From positions 4,030,001-4,094,000 of the forward strand of contig NZ_AP018823.1 in assembly GCF_002217795.2 (NCBI RefSeq): a stretch of DNA of 64,000 nt. The letters are read 5' to 3'. Both the position numbers and the translations under genes were made by a program. This document shows, one piece after another, positions 1 to 9,200 of the stretch. Every line of letters begins with the position of its first letter. Position 1 is the stretch's first letter. The DNA comes from Aquitalea magnusonii. Its GTDB lineage: Bacteria; Pseudomonadota; Gammaproteobacteria; Burkholderiales; Chromobacteriaceae. The notes beneath the pieces were generated by a model. The model searched no databases. It was not told the DNA's origin and saw only the letters and a list, made by a program, of their open reading frames with translations.

Positions 1-152
1 AAGGGTCGCCAGGCACAACAACGCGATACCTGAACCGGGCTGCGAAACTGGCGCAGCCAGTAGCTCACCCGGCAGCAGCAACGGCGGGCATGGCGCAACA
101 GGGACTGCACCCTGCGTGGCAGAGGCGAGGGTTTGGGGGCCGATGCAAACAT
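1..152 (-). CDS. possible 5' end of an unknown gene (partial, runs off the left edge)
   Basis: An ATG at 152 on the minus strand has a good ribosome site (AGGAG, about 6 nt upstream) and opens a frame that stays open to the window edge, about 50 codons. The peptide is rich in Arg and Cys (a CCC run near residue 26) and I recognise no domain. One other minus-strand frame is also open here but lacks a start codon. The only solid support is the start signal, so this could be spurious. Confidence 0.3.
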   Translation of the reverse strand, partial: MFASAPKPSPLPRRVQSLLRHARRCCCRVSYWLRQFRSPVQVSRCCAWRP

Positions 153-245
153 GGCGGACTCCTGCTGATCAATGCCTGATAAGCAGAATGTAGTGCTCTG
201 TCAGTCAAAATCGCATAGAAATGGCCGGGCAAAACATCAAAAACA

Positions 246-277
246 GATAAAGAAAAACGGCACCACCAGGGTGCCGT
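246..277 (-). terminator. intrinsic terminator after purD
   Basis: A perfect 8-bp stem (ACGGCACC / GGTGCCGT, positions 257-264 and 270-277) with a 5-nt loop lies just past the purD stop codon. An A-rich plus strand on the left gives a T-rich tail in the minus-strand transcript. Confidence 0.75.
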
Positions 278-301
278 TGCATGCTGTTGCGCCGCCACCG
301 C

Positions 302-1579
302 TTATTTGGCGCGGTTGATCGCCTTGCTGCCGATATCGCGGCGCAGTTGGCTGCCAGCAAAATGGATGGCATCCGCCACCGCATAAGCTTTTTGCTGCGC
401 CATCTTCACGCTGTCGCCCAGGCCTACCGCGCACAGCACGCGGCCGCCATTGCTGACTACCTGCTTGCTGTCGTTGAACGCCGTGCCGGCATGGAACACC
501 ATGCTGTCCTCGGTTTCCGCCGGCAGGCCGGTAATGACGTCGCCCTTGCGCGGGGCATCCGGGTAGCCGGCGGCAGCCAGCACCACGCCCAGCGCCACGC
601 GGCGGTCCCATTCGGCTTCCACCTGATCCAGCTTGCCGTTGACACCGGCTTCCAGCAGTACGGTGAAGTCCGACTTCAGACGCGCCATGATGGGCTGGGT
701 TTCCGGGTCGCCAAAGCGGCAGTTGAATTCGATGGTAAACGGGTTGCCGTCATGGTCGATCATCAAACCGGCATACAGGAAGCCGGTGTAGCTGTGGCCG
801 TCCTTTTTCATGCCTTGCACGGTGGGCAGGATGATTTCGCGCATCACGCGGTTATGCACCTGCGGGGTGACCACCGGTGCCGGGCTGTACGCGCCCATGC
901 CGCCGGTATTGGGGCCCAGGTCGTTGTCCAGCAGGCGTTTGTGGTCCTGGCTGGTGGCCATCGGCAATACGTGGTCGCCATCCACCATCACGATGAAGCT
1001 GGCCTCTTCGCCTTGCAGGAAGTCTTCGATCACCACGCGCGCACCGGCGCTGCCCATCTTGTTGCCCACCAGCATGTCGTCGATGGCGGCATGGGCTTCG
1101 TCCAGCGTCAGTGCCACCACCACGCCCTTGCCCGCAGCCAGGCCATCGGCCTTGATCACGATGGGCGCGCCCTTGCCAGCCACATAGGCATGGGCTTCAG
1201 CCGCATCGGTAAAGGTCTGGTAGCCCGCCGTCGGAATGCCATGGCGCTGCATGAAGGCCTTGGCGAAATCCTTGGAGCTTTCCAGCTGGGCACAGTACTG
1301 GGTGGGGCCGAAGATTTTCAGCCCGGCAGCACGGAAGGCATCTACCACACCGGCAGCCAGCGGGGCTTCCGGGCCGACCACGGTCAGCTGGATGTCTTCA
1401 CGACGGGCAAAGTCGACCAGCGCCTCGTTGCCGCTCAGCTCGACATTGGTGAGATTGGGGTCCAGCGCGGTACCGGCATTGCCCGGTGCCACAAATACCT
1501 TGGAGACGCGATTGGACTTGGCAATACGCCACGCCAGTGCGTGTTCGCGGCCACCGGAACCGATTACCAACACTTTCAT
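302..1579 (-). CDS. purD: phosphoribosylamine-glycine ligase (GAR synthetase)
   Basis: Cytosolic ATP-grasp enzyme of purine synthesis. It joins phosphoribosylamine and glycine to form GAR. At 425 residues it has the usual family length. Visible marks are the N-terminal dinucleotide-fold-like start with GSGGREHA, the ATP-grasp segment around IKADGLAAGKGV (near residue 150), the GPNTGGMGAYSP loop, and the metal/ATP-binding stretch ending in EFNCRFGDPETQ. Start at ATG 1579 begins MKVLVIGSGG, as in other PurD proteins. It is last in a minus-strand run purH, unknown gene, purD, and is followed by a terminator. Confidence 0.97.
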   Translation of the reverse strand: MKVLVIGSGGREHALAWRIAKSNRVSKVFVAPGNAGTALDPNLTNVELSGNEALVDFARREDIQLTVVGPEAPLAAGVVDAFRAAGLKIFGPTQYCAQLESSKDFAKAFMQRHGIPTAGYQTFTDAAEAHAYVAGKGAPIVIKADGLAAGKGVVVALTLDEAHAAIDDMLVGNKMGSAGARVVIEDFLQGEEASFIVMVDGDHVLPMATSQDHKRLLDNDLGPNTGGMGAYSPAPVVTPQVHNRVMREIILPTVQGMKKDGHSYTGFLYAGLMIDHDGNPFTIEFNCRFGDPETQPIMARLKSDFTVLLEAGVNGKLDQVEAEWDRRVALGVVLAAAGYPDAPRKGDVITGLPAETEDSMVFHAGTAFNDSKQVVSNGGRVLCAVGLGDSVKMAQQKAYAVADAIHFAGSQLRRDIGSKAINRAK

Positions 1580-1602
1580 CTTGCGAGATCCTTCATCGTT
1601 AG

Positions 1603-1644
1603 CGGCAGCATGTGGCTGCCGTCATGGAGCGACAGACCCTGTCG
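1603..1644 (-). other. two short hairpins between the unknown gene and purD
   Basis: The 73-bp gap upstream of purD holds two perfect small stem-loops: CGGCAGC/GCTGCCG (1603-1621, 7 bp) and CGACAG/CTGTCG (1630-1644, 6 bp). Neither has a T-run. They could stabilise or process the mRNA, or terminate weakly. Confidence 0.35.
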
Positions 1645-1652
1645 GGCTGCGC

Positions 1653-2501
1653 TCAGAATTGTACATTCAGATTGGCAGGGAACGGATAAATCCCGCTGCC
1701 TGCATCGGGAAGCAACTGCGCGTGCTGGCTGATTTTCTTGCCGTCGATCAGCCCTTGCCATTGCACATCCAGCGGATAAAAGCGCGCATCAGGGCCTGCA
1801 ACTGGAAGCCACTGCCAGCGGGCTTGCACATCGGTCACCGCCGGGCAGCCATCACCGCCGGCATCACCGCACACGCCCTTGTTGTCAGCCTGCTCGGTCA
1901 GATGCCCCATGCTGCGGATATCGCTGCCGGTGGCATGGAAAAATTCCACCGTGCTGGCGGTATAGCCTTGCTGCACATAGCCGCTTTGCAACACCCAGCC
2001 CCATTGTTGCGGCCCCAGTTGCACCACACGGGCTGCCGCCGCCATGCCATTGGTACCCATTTCCAACTGTTTTTCGCTTTGCAGCACATACTGGCCGTTC
2101 TGCAATACAAACAGCAGCAGGCGGCTGATGCCGGAGGCGGCAAAACTGTCCATGCCCTCACCGGCCGAGTCTGCGGTATCTGCCACAAAGGTGGTCAGCA
2201 ACAACTGACGGCCCTGGCCGTCCCGGGCCAGTTGCAAGGGGCCGAAGGCACCGACAAATGGCCCTGGGCTGTTGCTGGCCTTGGCGTCCAGTTTCCATTG
2301 TCCGGGCTTGGCCCCGGCTTGCATGTTCTGCGCGCTGCGGTATACCGCCACGGCCTGCTCGGCCAGCCGCTTAAGATCTGGAGCCGCGGCCTGCGGTGCC
2401 GGAGTGGCCGGTGCGGGTGCCGGGGCCTCCAGCCAGTACACACCAGCGGCAAGGCCGACGATCAGCACAATCAGCAGCATCATCCTGTTGGTCTTGTTCA
2501 C
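1653..2501 (-). CDS. unknown membrane-anchored protein between purH and purD
   Basis: A 282-residue protein that I cannot assign to a family. The start is GTG at 2501, preceded by GGAG at 5 nt. Residues about 7-24 form one hydrophobic helix, followed by an Ala/Pro-rich linker (residues 28-45), so the rest is probably an exported domain tethered to the inner membrane. The body has no Cys except two near residues 210-220 (GVCGDAGGDGCPA) that could form a disulfide. It sits in the purine gene run with about 75-bp gaps on both sides. Nothing in it suggests a purine function, so co-transcription may be incidental. Confidence 0.8.
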   Translation of the reverse strand: MNKTNRMMLLIVLIVGLAAGVYWLEAPAPAPATPAPQAAAPDLKRLAEQAVAVYRSAQNMQAGAKPGQWKLDAKASNSPGPFVGAFGPLQLARDGQGRQLLLTTFVADTADSAGEGMDSFAASGISRLLLFVLQNGQYVLQSEKQLEMGTNGMAAAARVVQLGPQQWGWVLQSGYVQQGYTASTVEFFHATGSDIRSMGHLTEQADNKGVCGDAGGDGCPAVTDVQARWQWLPVAGPDARFYPLDVQWQGLIDGKKISQHAQLLPDAGSGIYPFPANLNVQF

Positions 2502-2538
2502 GGTTTCTCCGGCGGGCAGCCAAGCAAGGTGCTGCGCA

Positions 2539-2566
2539 CCTCCCCGATGCAGCCTGCACGGGGAGG
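2539..2566 (-). terminator. hairpin after purH
   Basis: Perfect 8-bp stem CCTCCCCG/CGGGGAGG with a 12-nt loop, 11 bp past the purH stop. There is no T-run, so it may be a weak or Rho-assisted terminator, or a 3'-end stabiliser. Confidence 0.45.
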
Positions 2567-2576
2567 CAGTCCGCGC

Positions 2577-4154
2577 TTAGTGACGGAAGTGACGCACGCC
2601 GGTCAGCACCATGGCAATGCCATGCTCGTCGGCCGCGGCAAACACTTCTTCGTCACGCATGGAGCCACCCGGCTGGATGATGGCCTTGATGCCCTGCTCG
2701 GCAATCACGTCGATACCGTCGCGGAAGGGGAAGAAGGCATCGCTGGAGGCCACGGCACCTTGCAGGCTCAAGCCGGCATCCTGTGCCTTGCGGGCGGCAA
2801 TGCGGGTGGAGTCCACGCGGCTCATCTGGCCGGCACCAATGCCCACGGTCTGGCCGTTGTTGCAGAACACGATGGCATTGGATTTGACGAACTTGGCCAC
2901 GCGCCAGGCAAACAGCAGATCGGACATTTCCTGCGGGGTGGGTTGACGCTTGGTCACCACGCGCAGTTCGTCCAGCGCCACATTGCGGATGTCCGGGGTT
3001 TGTACCAGCACGCCGCCGCCCACGCGCTTCAGTTCGAAGCGGTTGGCACCGGTTTCCAGCGGAATTTCCAGCACGCGCACGTTTTTCTTGGCGGCGATGA
3101 TGGCCTTGGCTTCTTCGGTGAAGGACGGGGCAATCAGCACTTCCAGGAACTGGCCGGTCACGGCTTCCACGGTTTCGGCATCTACCGGGCGGTTGAAGGC
3201 GATGATGCCGCCAAAGGCGCTGGTGGTGTCGGTGGCAAAGGCCAGCTTGTAGGCGCTCAGGGTGTCAGCGGCCACGGCCACGCCGCAGGGGTTGGCATGC
3301 TTGACGATGACGCAGGCGGTCTGGTCGAAAGTCTTGACCGCTTCCCAGGCAGCGTCGGCATCCGCGATGTTGTTGTAGGACAGTTCCTTGCCCTGCAGTT
3401 GGCGGTAGGCGGAGATGGTACCGGCTGCCGGGTCCAGGTCGCGGTAGAAGGCGGCGGACTGATGCGGGTTTTCGCCGTAGCGCATGTCCTGCACCTTGAT
3501 GAACTGGGCGTTCAGGCGGTTCGGGAAAGCCACGCGTTCGGGCTTGCCGCTTACCACGCCATCGGCCAGGCTGGTCAGGTAGTTGGAGATGGCACCGTCG
3601 TAAGCGGCGGTGTGGGTGAAGGCCTTCTTGGCCAGTTCAAAGCGGGTGGTCTTGGCCAGCTTGCCGTCATTGGCCTTCAGTTCGGCAGTCAGCGCAGCGT
3701 AGTCGGCAGCGTCGGTGACGATGGCAACGTGGGCCCAGTTCTTGGCGGCGGAGCGCACCATGGTGGGGCCGCCGATGTCGATGTTTTCGATGGCGTCTTC
3801 CAGCACACAGTCCGGATTGGCGATGGTGGCTTCAAACGGGTAGAGGTTCACGCATACCAGGTCGATGTTGCCGATATCGTATTCGGCCATCTTGGCCACG
3901 TGTTCCGGCAGGTCGCGACGGCCCAGAATGCCACCGTGTACCTTGGGATGCAGGGTCTTCACGCGGCCATCCAGCATTTCCGGGAAACCGGTGTAGTCGG
4001 ACACTTCGGTCACCGGCACACCATTGTCAGCCAGCAATTTGGCGGTACCGCCGGTCGACAGGATATGCACGCCCAGTGCGGCCAGTTCCTGTGCAAATTC
4101 CAGAACACCGGTCTTGTCGGAGACGCTGATCAGCGCGCGTTCGATTTTGGTCAT
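2577..4154 (-). CDS. purH: bifunctional AICAR formyltransferase / IMP cyclohydrolase
   Basis: Catalyses the last two steps to IMP: formylation of AICAR using 10-formyl-THF, then ring closure. It has 525 residues, normal for PurH. The N-terminal MGS-like cyclohydrolase domain (about 1-195) shows [14 protein letters not shown] and [12 protein letters not shown]. The C-terminal formyltransferase domain carries RYGENPHQ, the catalytic KHANPCG motif (Lys-His), AFGGI and QPGGS near the end. ATG 4154 opens the standard [16 protein letters not shown] start. Upstream lies the fis terminator, so purH probably has its own promoter in 4155-4256. Confidence 0.98.
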   Translation of the reverse strand: MTKIERALISVSDKTGVLEFAQELAALGVHILSTGGTAKLLADNGVPVTEVSDYTGFPEMLDGRVKTLHPKVHGGILGRRDLPEHVAKMAEYDIGNIDLVCVNLYPFEATIANPDCVLEDAIENIDIGGPTMVRSAAKNWAHVAIVTDAADYAALTAELKANDGKLAKTTRFELAKKAFTHTAAYDGAISNYLTSLADGVVSGKPERVAFPNRLNAQFIKVQDMRYGENPHQSAAFYRDLDPAAGTISAYRQLQGKELSYNNIADADAAWEAVKTFDQTACVIVKHANPCGVAVAADTLSAYKLAFATDTTSAFGGIIAFNRPVDAETVEAVTGQFLEVLIAPSFTEEAKAIIAAKKNVRVLEIPLETGANRFELKRVGGGVLVQTPDIRNVALDELRVVTKRQPTPQEMSDLLFAWRVAKFVKSNAIVFCNNGQTVGIGAGQMSRVDSTRIAARKAQDAGLSLQGAVASSDAFFPFRDGIDVIAEQGIKAIIQPGGSMRDEEVFAAADEHGIAMVLTGVRHFRH

Positions 4155-4202
4155 GTTTCTCTACCACCTTGGCTAATGAATGAAAAAGCTGTTTTTACTG
4201 TG

Positions 4203-4222
4203 GCCTGATGTCAGCATCAGGC
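4203..4222 (-). promoter_or_regulatory. hairpin in the purH leader
   Basis: Perfect 8-bp stem GCCTGATG/CATCAGGC with a 4-nt loop, about 50 nt before the purH start. A short AAAAA...TTTTT pair lies between it and the gene. Its role is unknown. It does not resemble a purine riboswitch. Confidence 0.35.
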
Positions 4223-4256
4223 CGTATCCGGTTTGCCCTGCCTTGCCGGCAGGCAC

Positions 4257-4294
4257 AAAAAAACCGGCCATCCTGTGTGGGGTATGGCCGGTTT
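4257..4294 (-). terminator. intrinsic terminator after fis
   Basis: An 11-bp perfect stem (AAACCGGCCAT / ATGGCCGGTTT, 4261-4271 and 4284-4294) followed on the minus strand by seven T residues. It begins 4 nt after the fis stop and separates dusB-fis from purH. Confidence 0.9.
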
Positions 4295-4298
4295 ATCT

Positions 4299-4535
4299 TC
4301 ATATCAAATCATACGACTTCATTTTTTTACGCAGGGTGTTGCGATTGAGCCCGAGCAGCTCTGCCGCCCGGGTCTGGTTGCCCTGCGTGTGGGTGAGCAC
4401 CACCTCGATCAGGGGTTTTTCCACACAGGCCAGCACCATATCGTAGATGGAGGCGGGAATTTCGCCATCCAGATCACGGAAATATTGTTCCATCGCCAGC
4501 CGCACCGACTGCGAAATATGTTCGTTGTTTTGCAT
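4299..4535 (-). CDS. fis: Fis-family nucleoid-associated DNA-binding protein
   Basis: Small DNA-bending factor of 78 residues, the usual length for betaproteobacterial Fis. The C-terminal helix-turn-helix is clear: GNQTRAAELLGLNRNTLRKK (about residues 53-72). ATG 4535 (MQNNEHISQ) was chosen because it gives family length. A longer in-frame start at 4607 would add 24 residues unlike Fis. The ribosome site is poor, which suggests translation linked to dusB just upstream. The dusB-fis pairing is the classical arrangement in gamma- and betaproteobacteria. Confidence 0.93.
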   Translation of the reverse strand: MQNNEHISQSVRLAMEQYFRDLDGEIPASIYDMVLACVEKPLIEVVLTHTQGNQTRAAELLGLNRNTLRKKMKSYDLI

Positions 4536-4622
4536 GTTTATTGTTCTGTCTTCAACATATGGTGTGAACACTGCTAACCCTGCTTTGCTTGCCATGCAGG
4601 CCTGCATATCGCGCCCCGCCCG

Positions 4623-5645
4623 CTAGACCGGAGCGGCGTCCTCCGCCAGGAGGGCCTCATATTCCAGTCGTTCCGACTGTGCGGCCAACTGATCGAAATA
4701 GCCGGCTACCGCCTGCCGCTGGCGGCCAGTCTCCTCCAGCTGATACATGGCCTGGCGAAACGTATTGGAGCCCCTCAGCCCTCTGGTGTACCAGGCAATG
4801 TGCTTGCGCGCGATGCGGCAGCCGGAGTACTCGCCATAAAATCCATACAGATCGTCCAGATGCTCCAGCAATAGCTGGCGGATTTCCATCACCCGGGGAG
4901 GCGGCAGCAATTGGCCGGTCTCCAGGTAATGCTGCATTTCGCGGAAAATCCATGGCCGCCCCTGCGCCGCCCGGCCTATCATCACCGCGTCGGCACCGGT
5001 GTACTGCAATACCTGCTGCGCTTTTTGCGGCGTGTCGATGTCACCGTTGGCAATCAGCGGAATGCCGATGCTGGCCTTGACCGCGCGGATGGTGTCGTAC
5101 TCGGCATCACCGCGATACATGTCCTCACGGGTGCGGCCATGCAGCGCCAGCGCGGCAATGCCGCAATCCTCGGCCAGCCGTGCAATGCGCAAGGCATTGC
5201 GATGCTCGGGACTCCAGCCGGTGCGGGTTTTCAGCGTCACCGGCACATCCACCGCCTTGACCACCGCCTCCAGAATGCGCCCCACCAGTGCTTCGTCACG
5301 CAACAGGGCGGAACCGGCCGCCACATTGCATACCTTCTTGGCCGGACAACCCATATTGATGTCGATGATCTGCGCGCCCTGCTCCACATTGATGCGGGCG
5401 GCTTCCGCCATCTGCTGCGGGTCCGAACCGGCAATCTGCACCGAAATCGGCTCCACCTCGCCGGCGTGGTCGGCCCGACGCAGCGTCTTGGCCGTGGCCC
5501 ACAATGACTTGTTGGAGGTGATCATTTCCGACACCGCCATGGCTGCGCCCATTTTCTTGCACAGCATGCGAAACGGCCTGTCCGTCACACCCGCCATGGG
5601 GGCAACGATCAGCCGGTTTTTCAGGGTGTAGGGACCAATGCGCAT
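4623..5645 (-). CDS. dusB: tRNA-dihydrouridine synthase B
   Basis: FMN enzyme that reduces uridines in the tRNA D-loop. It has 340 residues. The TIM-barrel N-terminal part shows PMAGVTDRPFR, the catalytic-Cys motif NMGCPAKK, KTRTGW, ALHGRTRE, ANGDI and GADAVMIGRAAQGRPW. A helical tRNA-binding C-terminal domain contains RIARKHIAWY. ATG 5645 (MRIGPYTLKNRL) matches the usual DusB start. The longest frame uses a TTG at 5663 that adds only six residues. It is first in the dusB-fis operon, with a recognisable promoter upstream. Confidence 0.96.
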   Translation of the reverse strand: MRIGPYTLKNRLIVAPMAGVTDRPFRMLCKKMGAAMAVSEMITSNKSLWATAKTLRRADHAGEVEPISVQIAGSDPQQMAEAARINVEQGAQIIDINMGCPAKKVCNVAAGSALLRDEALVGRILEAVVKAVDVPVTLKTRTGWSPEHRNALRIARLAEDCGIAALALHGRTREDMYRGDAEYDTIRAVKASIGIPLIANGDIDTPQKAQQVLQYTGADAVMIGRAAQGRPWIFREMQHYLETGQLLPPPRVMEIRQLLLEHLDDLYGFYGEYSGCRIARKHIAWYTRGLRGSNTFRQAMYQLEETGRQRQAVAGYFDQLAAQSERLEYEALLAEDAAPV

Positions 5646-5681
5646 CAGGTGTTCTGCGGTCAAACAAGCAAAAGGGCGGCC

Positions 5682-5710
5682 ATTGTAATGCTTTTTTTTT
5701 AAGCAGTAAA
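5682..5710 (-). promoter_or_regulatory. sigma70-type promoter for dusB-fis
   Basis: On the minus strand, TTTACT (5705-5710) and TACAAT (5682-5687) are separated by 17 nt. The TACAAT box lies about 37 nt before the dusB ATG. Confidence 0.6.
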
Positions 5711-5787
5711 AACCTTTTTGCTTATTTTTTGAGCAAGATCGATAGCCAGAAGAAATGGTACTGACGGGTACTGCGCGAAGGGGTGGG

Positions 5788-6154
5788 GATTGGAAGTCAG
5801 CCGATAAGCCGGGTTCTGTCGTTGGACAGTCATTCCTCTAGTACTGCCGTTACCGACAGTCTCAAGCAACCTACCCGGGGACAACGCGAGCCACGTTAAC
5901 GCCCCCCTATTTGGTCTTGCTCCTGATGGGGTTTAGCCTGCCGTCCGTGTTGCCACGTCCGCGGTGCGCTCTTACCGCACCTTTTCACCCTTACCTGTGC
6001 TGACAAGTCAGCCATCGGCGGTTCAGCTCTCTGTTCCACTTTCCGTCGCCTCACGGCGCCCGGCCGTTAGCCGGCATCATGCTCTGCGGAGCCCGGACTT
6101 TCCTCCCCGCCACTGCTTGCGCAGCAGCGCGGCGACTGTCTGTCTGACTTCCAA
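5788..6154 (-). ncRNA. rnpB: RNase P catalytic RNA (bacterial type A)
   Basis: The RNA component that cleaves 5' leaders from precursor tRNAs. Transcribed on the minus strand, about 365 nt. Hallmarks in order are the terminal P1 helix (an 11-bp perfect match between 6144-6154 and 5790-5800), the conserved GAGGAAAGTCCGGGCT core near the 5' side, ACAGAGAGC, ACCGCCGATGG, GGTAAGGGTGAAA, GGTGCGGTAAGAGCGCACCG, GACCAAATAGG, and the 3' core ACAGAACCCGGCTTATC. Open frames across this region, including one continuing toward 5699, are not genes. A TAAAAT box at 6161-6166 sits where a -10 element would be. Confidence 0.97.
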
Positions 6155-6195
6155 GCGGCGATTTTACCTGAAGCAGATCAATATTGCGGCACTTT

Positions 6196-6227
6196 TTGAC
6201 AGGAGCCCGATAGGATTCGTTTATACT
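6196..6227 (+). promoter_or_regulatory. candidate promoter for the GGDEF-EAL gene
   Basis: A perfect TTGACA (6196-6201) and TATACT (6222-6227). The 20-nt spacing is longer than ideal, so the -10 assignment is uncertain. It lies 31 bp before the start codon and diverges from rnpB. Confidence 0.4.
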
Positions 6228-6258
6228 GGCCAACCGTTTTTGTGAAACCCGTTTATCA

Positions 6259-9200
6259 ATGGCGAGAAACCAGGCCAGGTTGTCGCGCTGGCAGCTGCTT
6301 GGCACCCTGCTCATCATCTTCCTGCTGGCCATCACTCTGGCAGCCTATTTTCTGCTGACCAGCTGGCAAGACTTCCACGCGCGCCAGGCGCAAGTGGAAA
6401 GCGACGCCTATCGCCATGCCCGGGAATATCTCCAATCCTCCAGCGAACACACCGTACAAACCTTGCTGGCCTTGCGCGCGCACGCCACCGACACCCTCCA
6501 GCAGCAACTCAAGCAGCAGGTGGATCAGGCTCACCAGGTAGCCCGCGGCATCTGGCAACAAGAACACGGCCGTCTGCCCCCGGCACGGGTCAAAGCCCTG
6601 ATTATCGAAGCGCTGCGTCCACTGCGCTTTTTTGATGGCCGTGGCTATTTCTTTGTCGACACCCTGGATGGCCGCTGTGTGCTGCTGCCAACCGCCCCCC
6701 ACCTGGAGGGCAGTTCGCTGCTGGAAAACCGGGATGATCAGGGCCGCTACATCATGAAATCACTGATCAAGGCGGTCAGCACCCCCACCCAAGAAGGCTA
6801 TGCCAGCTATCGCTGGTATCTTCCAGGCAGCCGCCTGATGGCGGACAAGGTGGCATATGCACGCCAGTTTGCCCCGTACGGCTGGCTGATTGGCAGTGGT
6901 GAATACCTTGCCAACGTGGACGCCACGCTACAGCAGCGGGCACTCGCCTTGCTGGCCAGCATGCAACTGGACAAGGATAACGATGACCTGATGGTGATCG
7001 ACAATCAGGGTGTGCTGCAGCTATACCCTGCCAATCCGTCCGAGCAAGGCCGCCACTACCTGGCCTTGGCGCCGGAACTGCGCAAACGGGTTCTGGAAGC
7101 CATGCAACTGGGACGCCAGGGCGGTTTCATGGAATACAGCATTCCGGCAGGCAAGAACCGCTCGCCGGTCAGCCACCTGGCCTATGCCCGGCGACTGCCG
7201 GGCTGGGACTGGACATTAGTGACGGCCATGCATATCCAGTCCATCCGCGACAGCAGCGTACAGGCCAGTAGCGCACTGGAAGGGCAACTTTTGGTCCGCA
7301 TCCGCGCCACGATACTGATGACACTGCTGGCCATGGCCAGCGCCGGGCTGCTGTCCTGGTTTTTCGTGCGCTGGATGAATGCCCTGCTTGCGCGTTACCA
7401 GCTTGACCTGCGCCACAGTCACGCCGAATTGGAAGCCAGCACCCGCGAACTGAAGCTCAGCCATTTCATGATCGACCATGCAACCGATCTGGTTGCCCTG
7501 CAAACCGCGGATGGTGTGCTGGTTTACGCCAACCGGGCAGCACAGGACTGCATGGGAGAGGACGAGGCACTGCGCAGCCAGCTATCGCAGCAGCTATTTG
7601 CCCATGCCGGCAAAGCCCTGCCCCGCACCTTCGAAACCCGGCTCGAATGCAGGCAGGGCCACCTGCACCTGGAAGTCACCCTGACCGGACTGGACTACCA
7701 GGGCGAGCGTTATCTGTGTGCCACCGCCCGTGACATCAGCCAGCGCCACCATGCAGCGCGACAGCAACGCCTGGCCGCCAAGGTATTCGAATCCAGCAAT
7801 GAAGCCATTCTGATCAGCAATGCCGACAACCGCATCCTGGCGGTAAACCGCGCCTTTACCCAGATTACCGGCTTTAGCGAACAGGAAGTGCTGGGCCGAT
7901 CGCCAGCCATGCTGGCTTCAGGCCAGCACGATGCCGACTTCTACCAGCGCATGTGGCACAGCCTGAAGGAACGCGGGCAGTGGTCCGGTGAAATCTGGAA
8001 CCGGCGCAAGAATGGCGAAGCCTTCCCCGAATGGCTGAACATCAGTGTGCTGACTGACGAACACGGACAAATCACCCATCATGTCGCCTTCTTCACCGAC
8101 ATCTCCGAGCGCAAGGAGCATGAAGCACGCATCCAGCACCTGGCCGAATACGACGCGCTGACCGACCTGCCCAACCGCATTCTGGTCAACGACCGCCTGC
8201 AGCAGGCCATCCGCCTGGCGGAACGTCAATCCGGTCTGCTGGCGGTGCTGTTTGTCGATCTGGATCACTTCAAGAACATCAACGACACGCTGGGACACAA
8301 CAAGGGCGATGAGTTGCTCAAGCAAGTGGCCGGTCGCCTGTGCGGCGCAGTACGGGAGCTGGACACCGTGGGCCGTACCGGTGGCGACGAATTTGTGCTG
8401 ATCCTGCCGGCCATCTCGCAACCCGATGAGGCCGCACAAGTGGCCGAGCGCATCCTGCGCGCGATGCAAACCCCATTCGATGTGGATGGAACTACGCTGG
8501 TGGTGGGCTGCAGCATCGGCATCAGCCTGCTGCCGGACGACGGCACGGAAATCCAGACCTTGCTGATGAATGCCGACCTGGCCATGTACCATGCCAAGGC
8601 GCACGGCAGAAACACCTTCCGTTTCTACACCCGGGAGATGAACACGCAGGTGGCAGACCGCCTGCAACTGGAAAACCGGCTGCGCCATGCGCTGGAACAG
8701 GACGAGCTGTTCCTGCTGTTCCAGCCGCAATATGACATCAACAGCAACGCCCTGATCGGCTGCGAAGTCCTGCTGCGCTGGCAGGACCCGCAAGAGGGGC
8801 TGATCATGCCGTCCCGCTTTATTCCGATAGCCGAAGACAGTGGCCTGATCGTCCCGCTGGGACGCTGGGTGATGCGCGAGGCCTGCATGCAGATGGCCCG
8901 CTGGCGCCAGCAAGGGCTGTTACTGCCCAAAATTGCCGTGAATGTATCGGCACTGCAGCTGACGCGGATGGACTTCATCGATGATGTCCGCGCCGCACTG
9001 GAGGAAAGCGGCCTGCCCGGCAACTGCCTGGAAATCGAAGTCACCGAAAGCACGCTGATGGAAGATGCCGACCTGGCCGCCCGCCAACTGTCCATCCTCA
9101 AGGCCATGGGCGTGCGGCTGTCGGTTGACGACTTCGGCACCGGCTACTCCAGCCTGGCCTATCTCAAACGCTTTGCACCGGACACCATCAAGATCGACCG

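Noticed and set aside
1236-4208. A 990-codon open frame on the plus strand opposite purH and purD
   Set aside because: It is the mirror of highly biased GC-rich codons. The protein is low-complexity His/Gly/Ala with no domain, and the minus strand holds clear PurH and PurD.
4154-4298. Purine riboswitch ahead of purH
   Set aside because: The leader has a simple hairpin and terminator but none of the conserved junction sequence.
5699-6335. Several short frames across 5.7-6.3 kb
   Set aside because: They lie on the RNase P RNA gene, whose conserved core and P1 helix explain the sequence.
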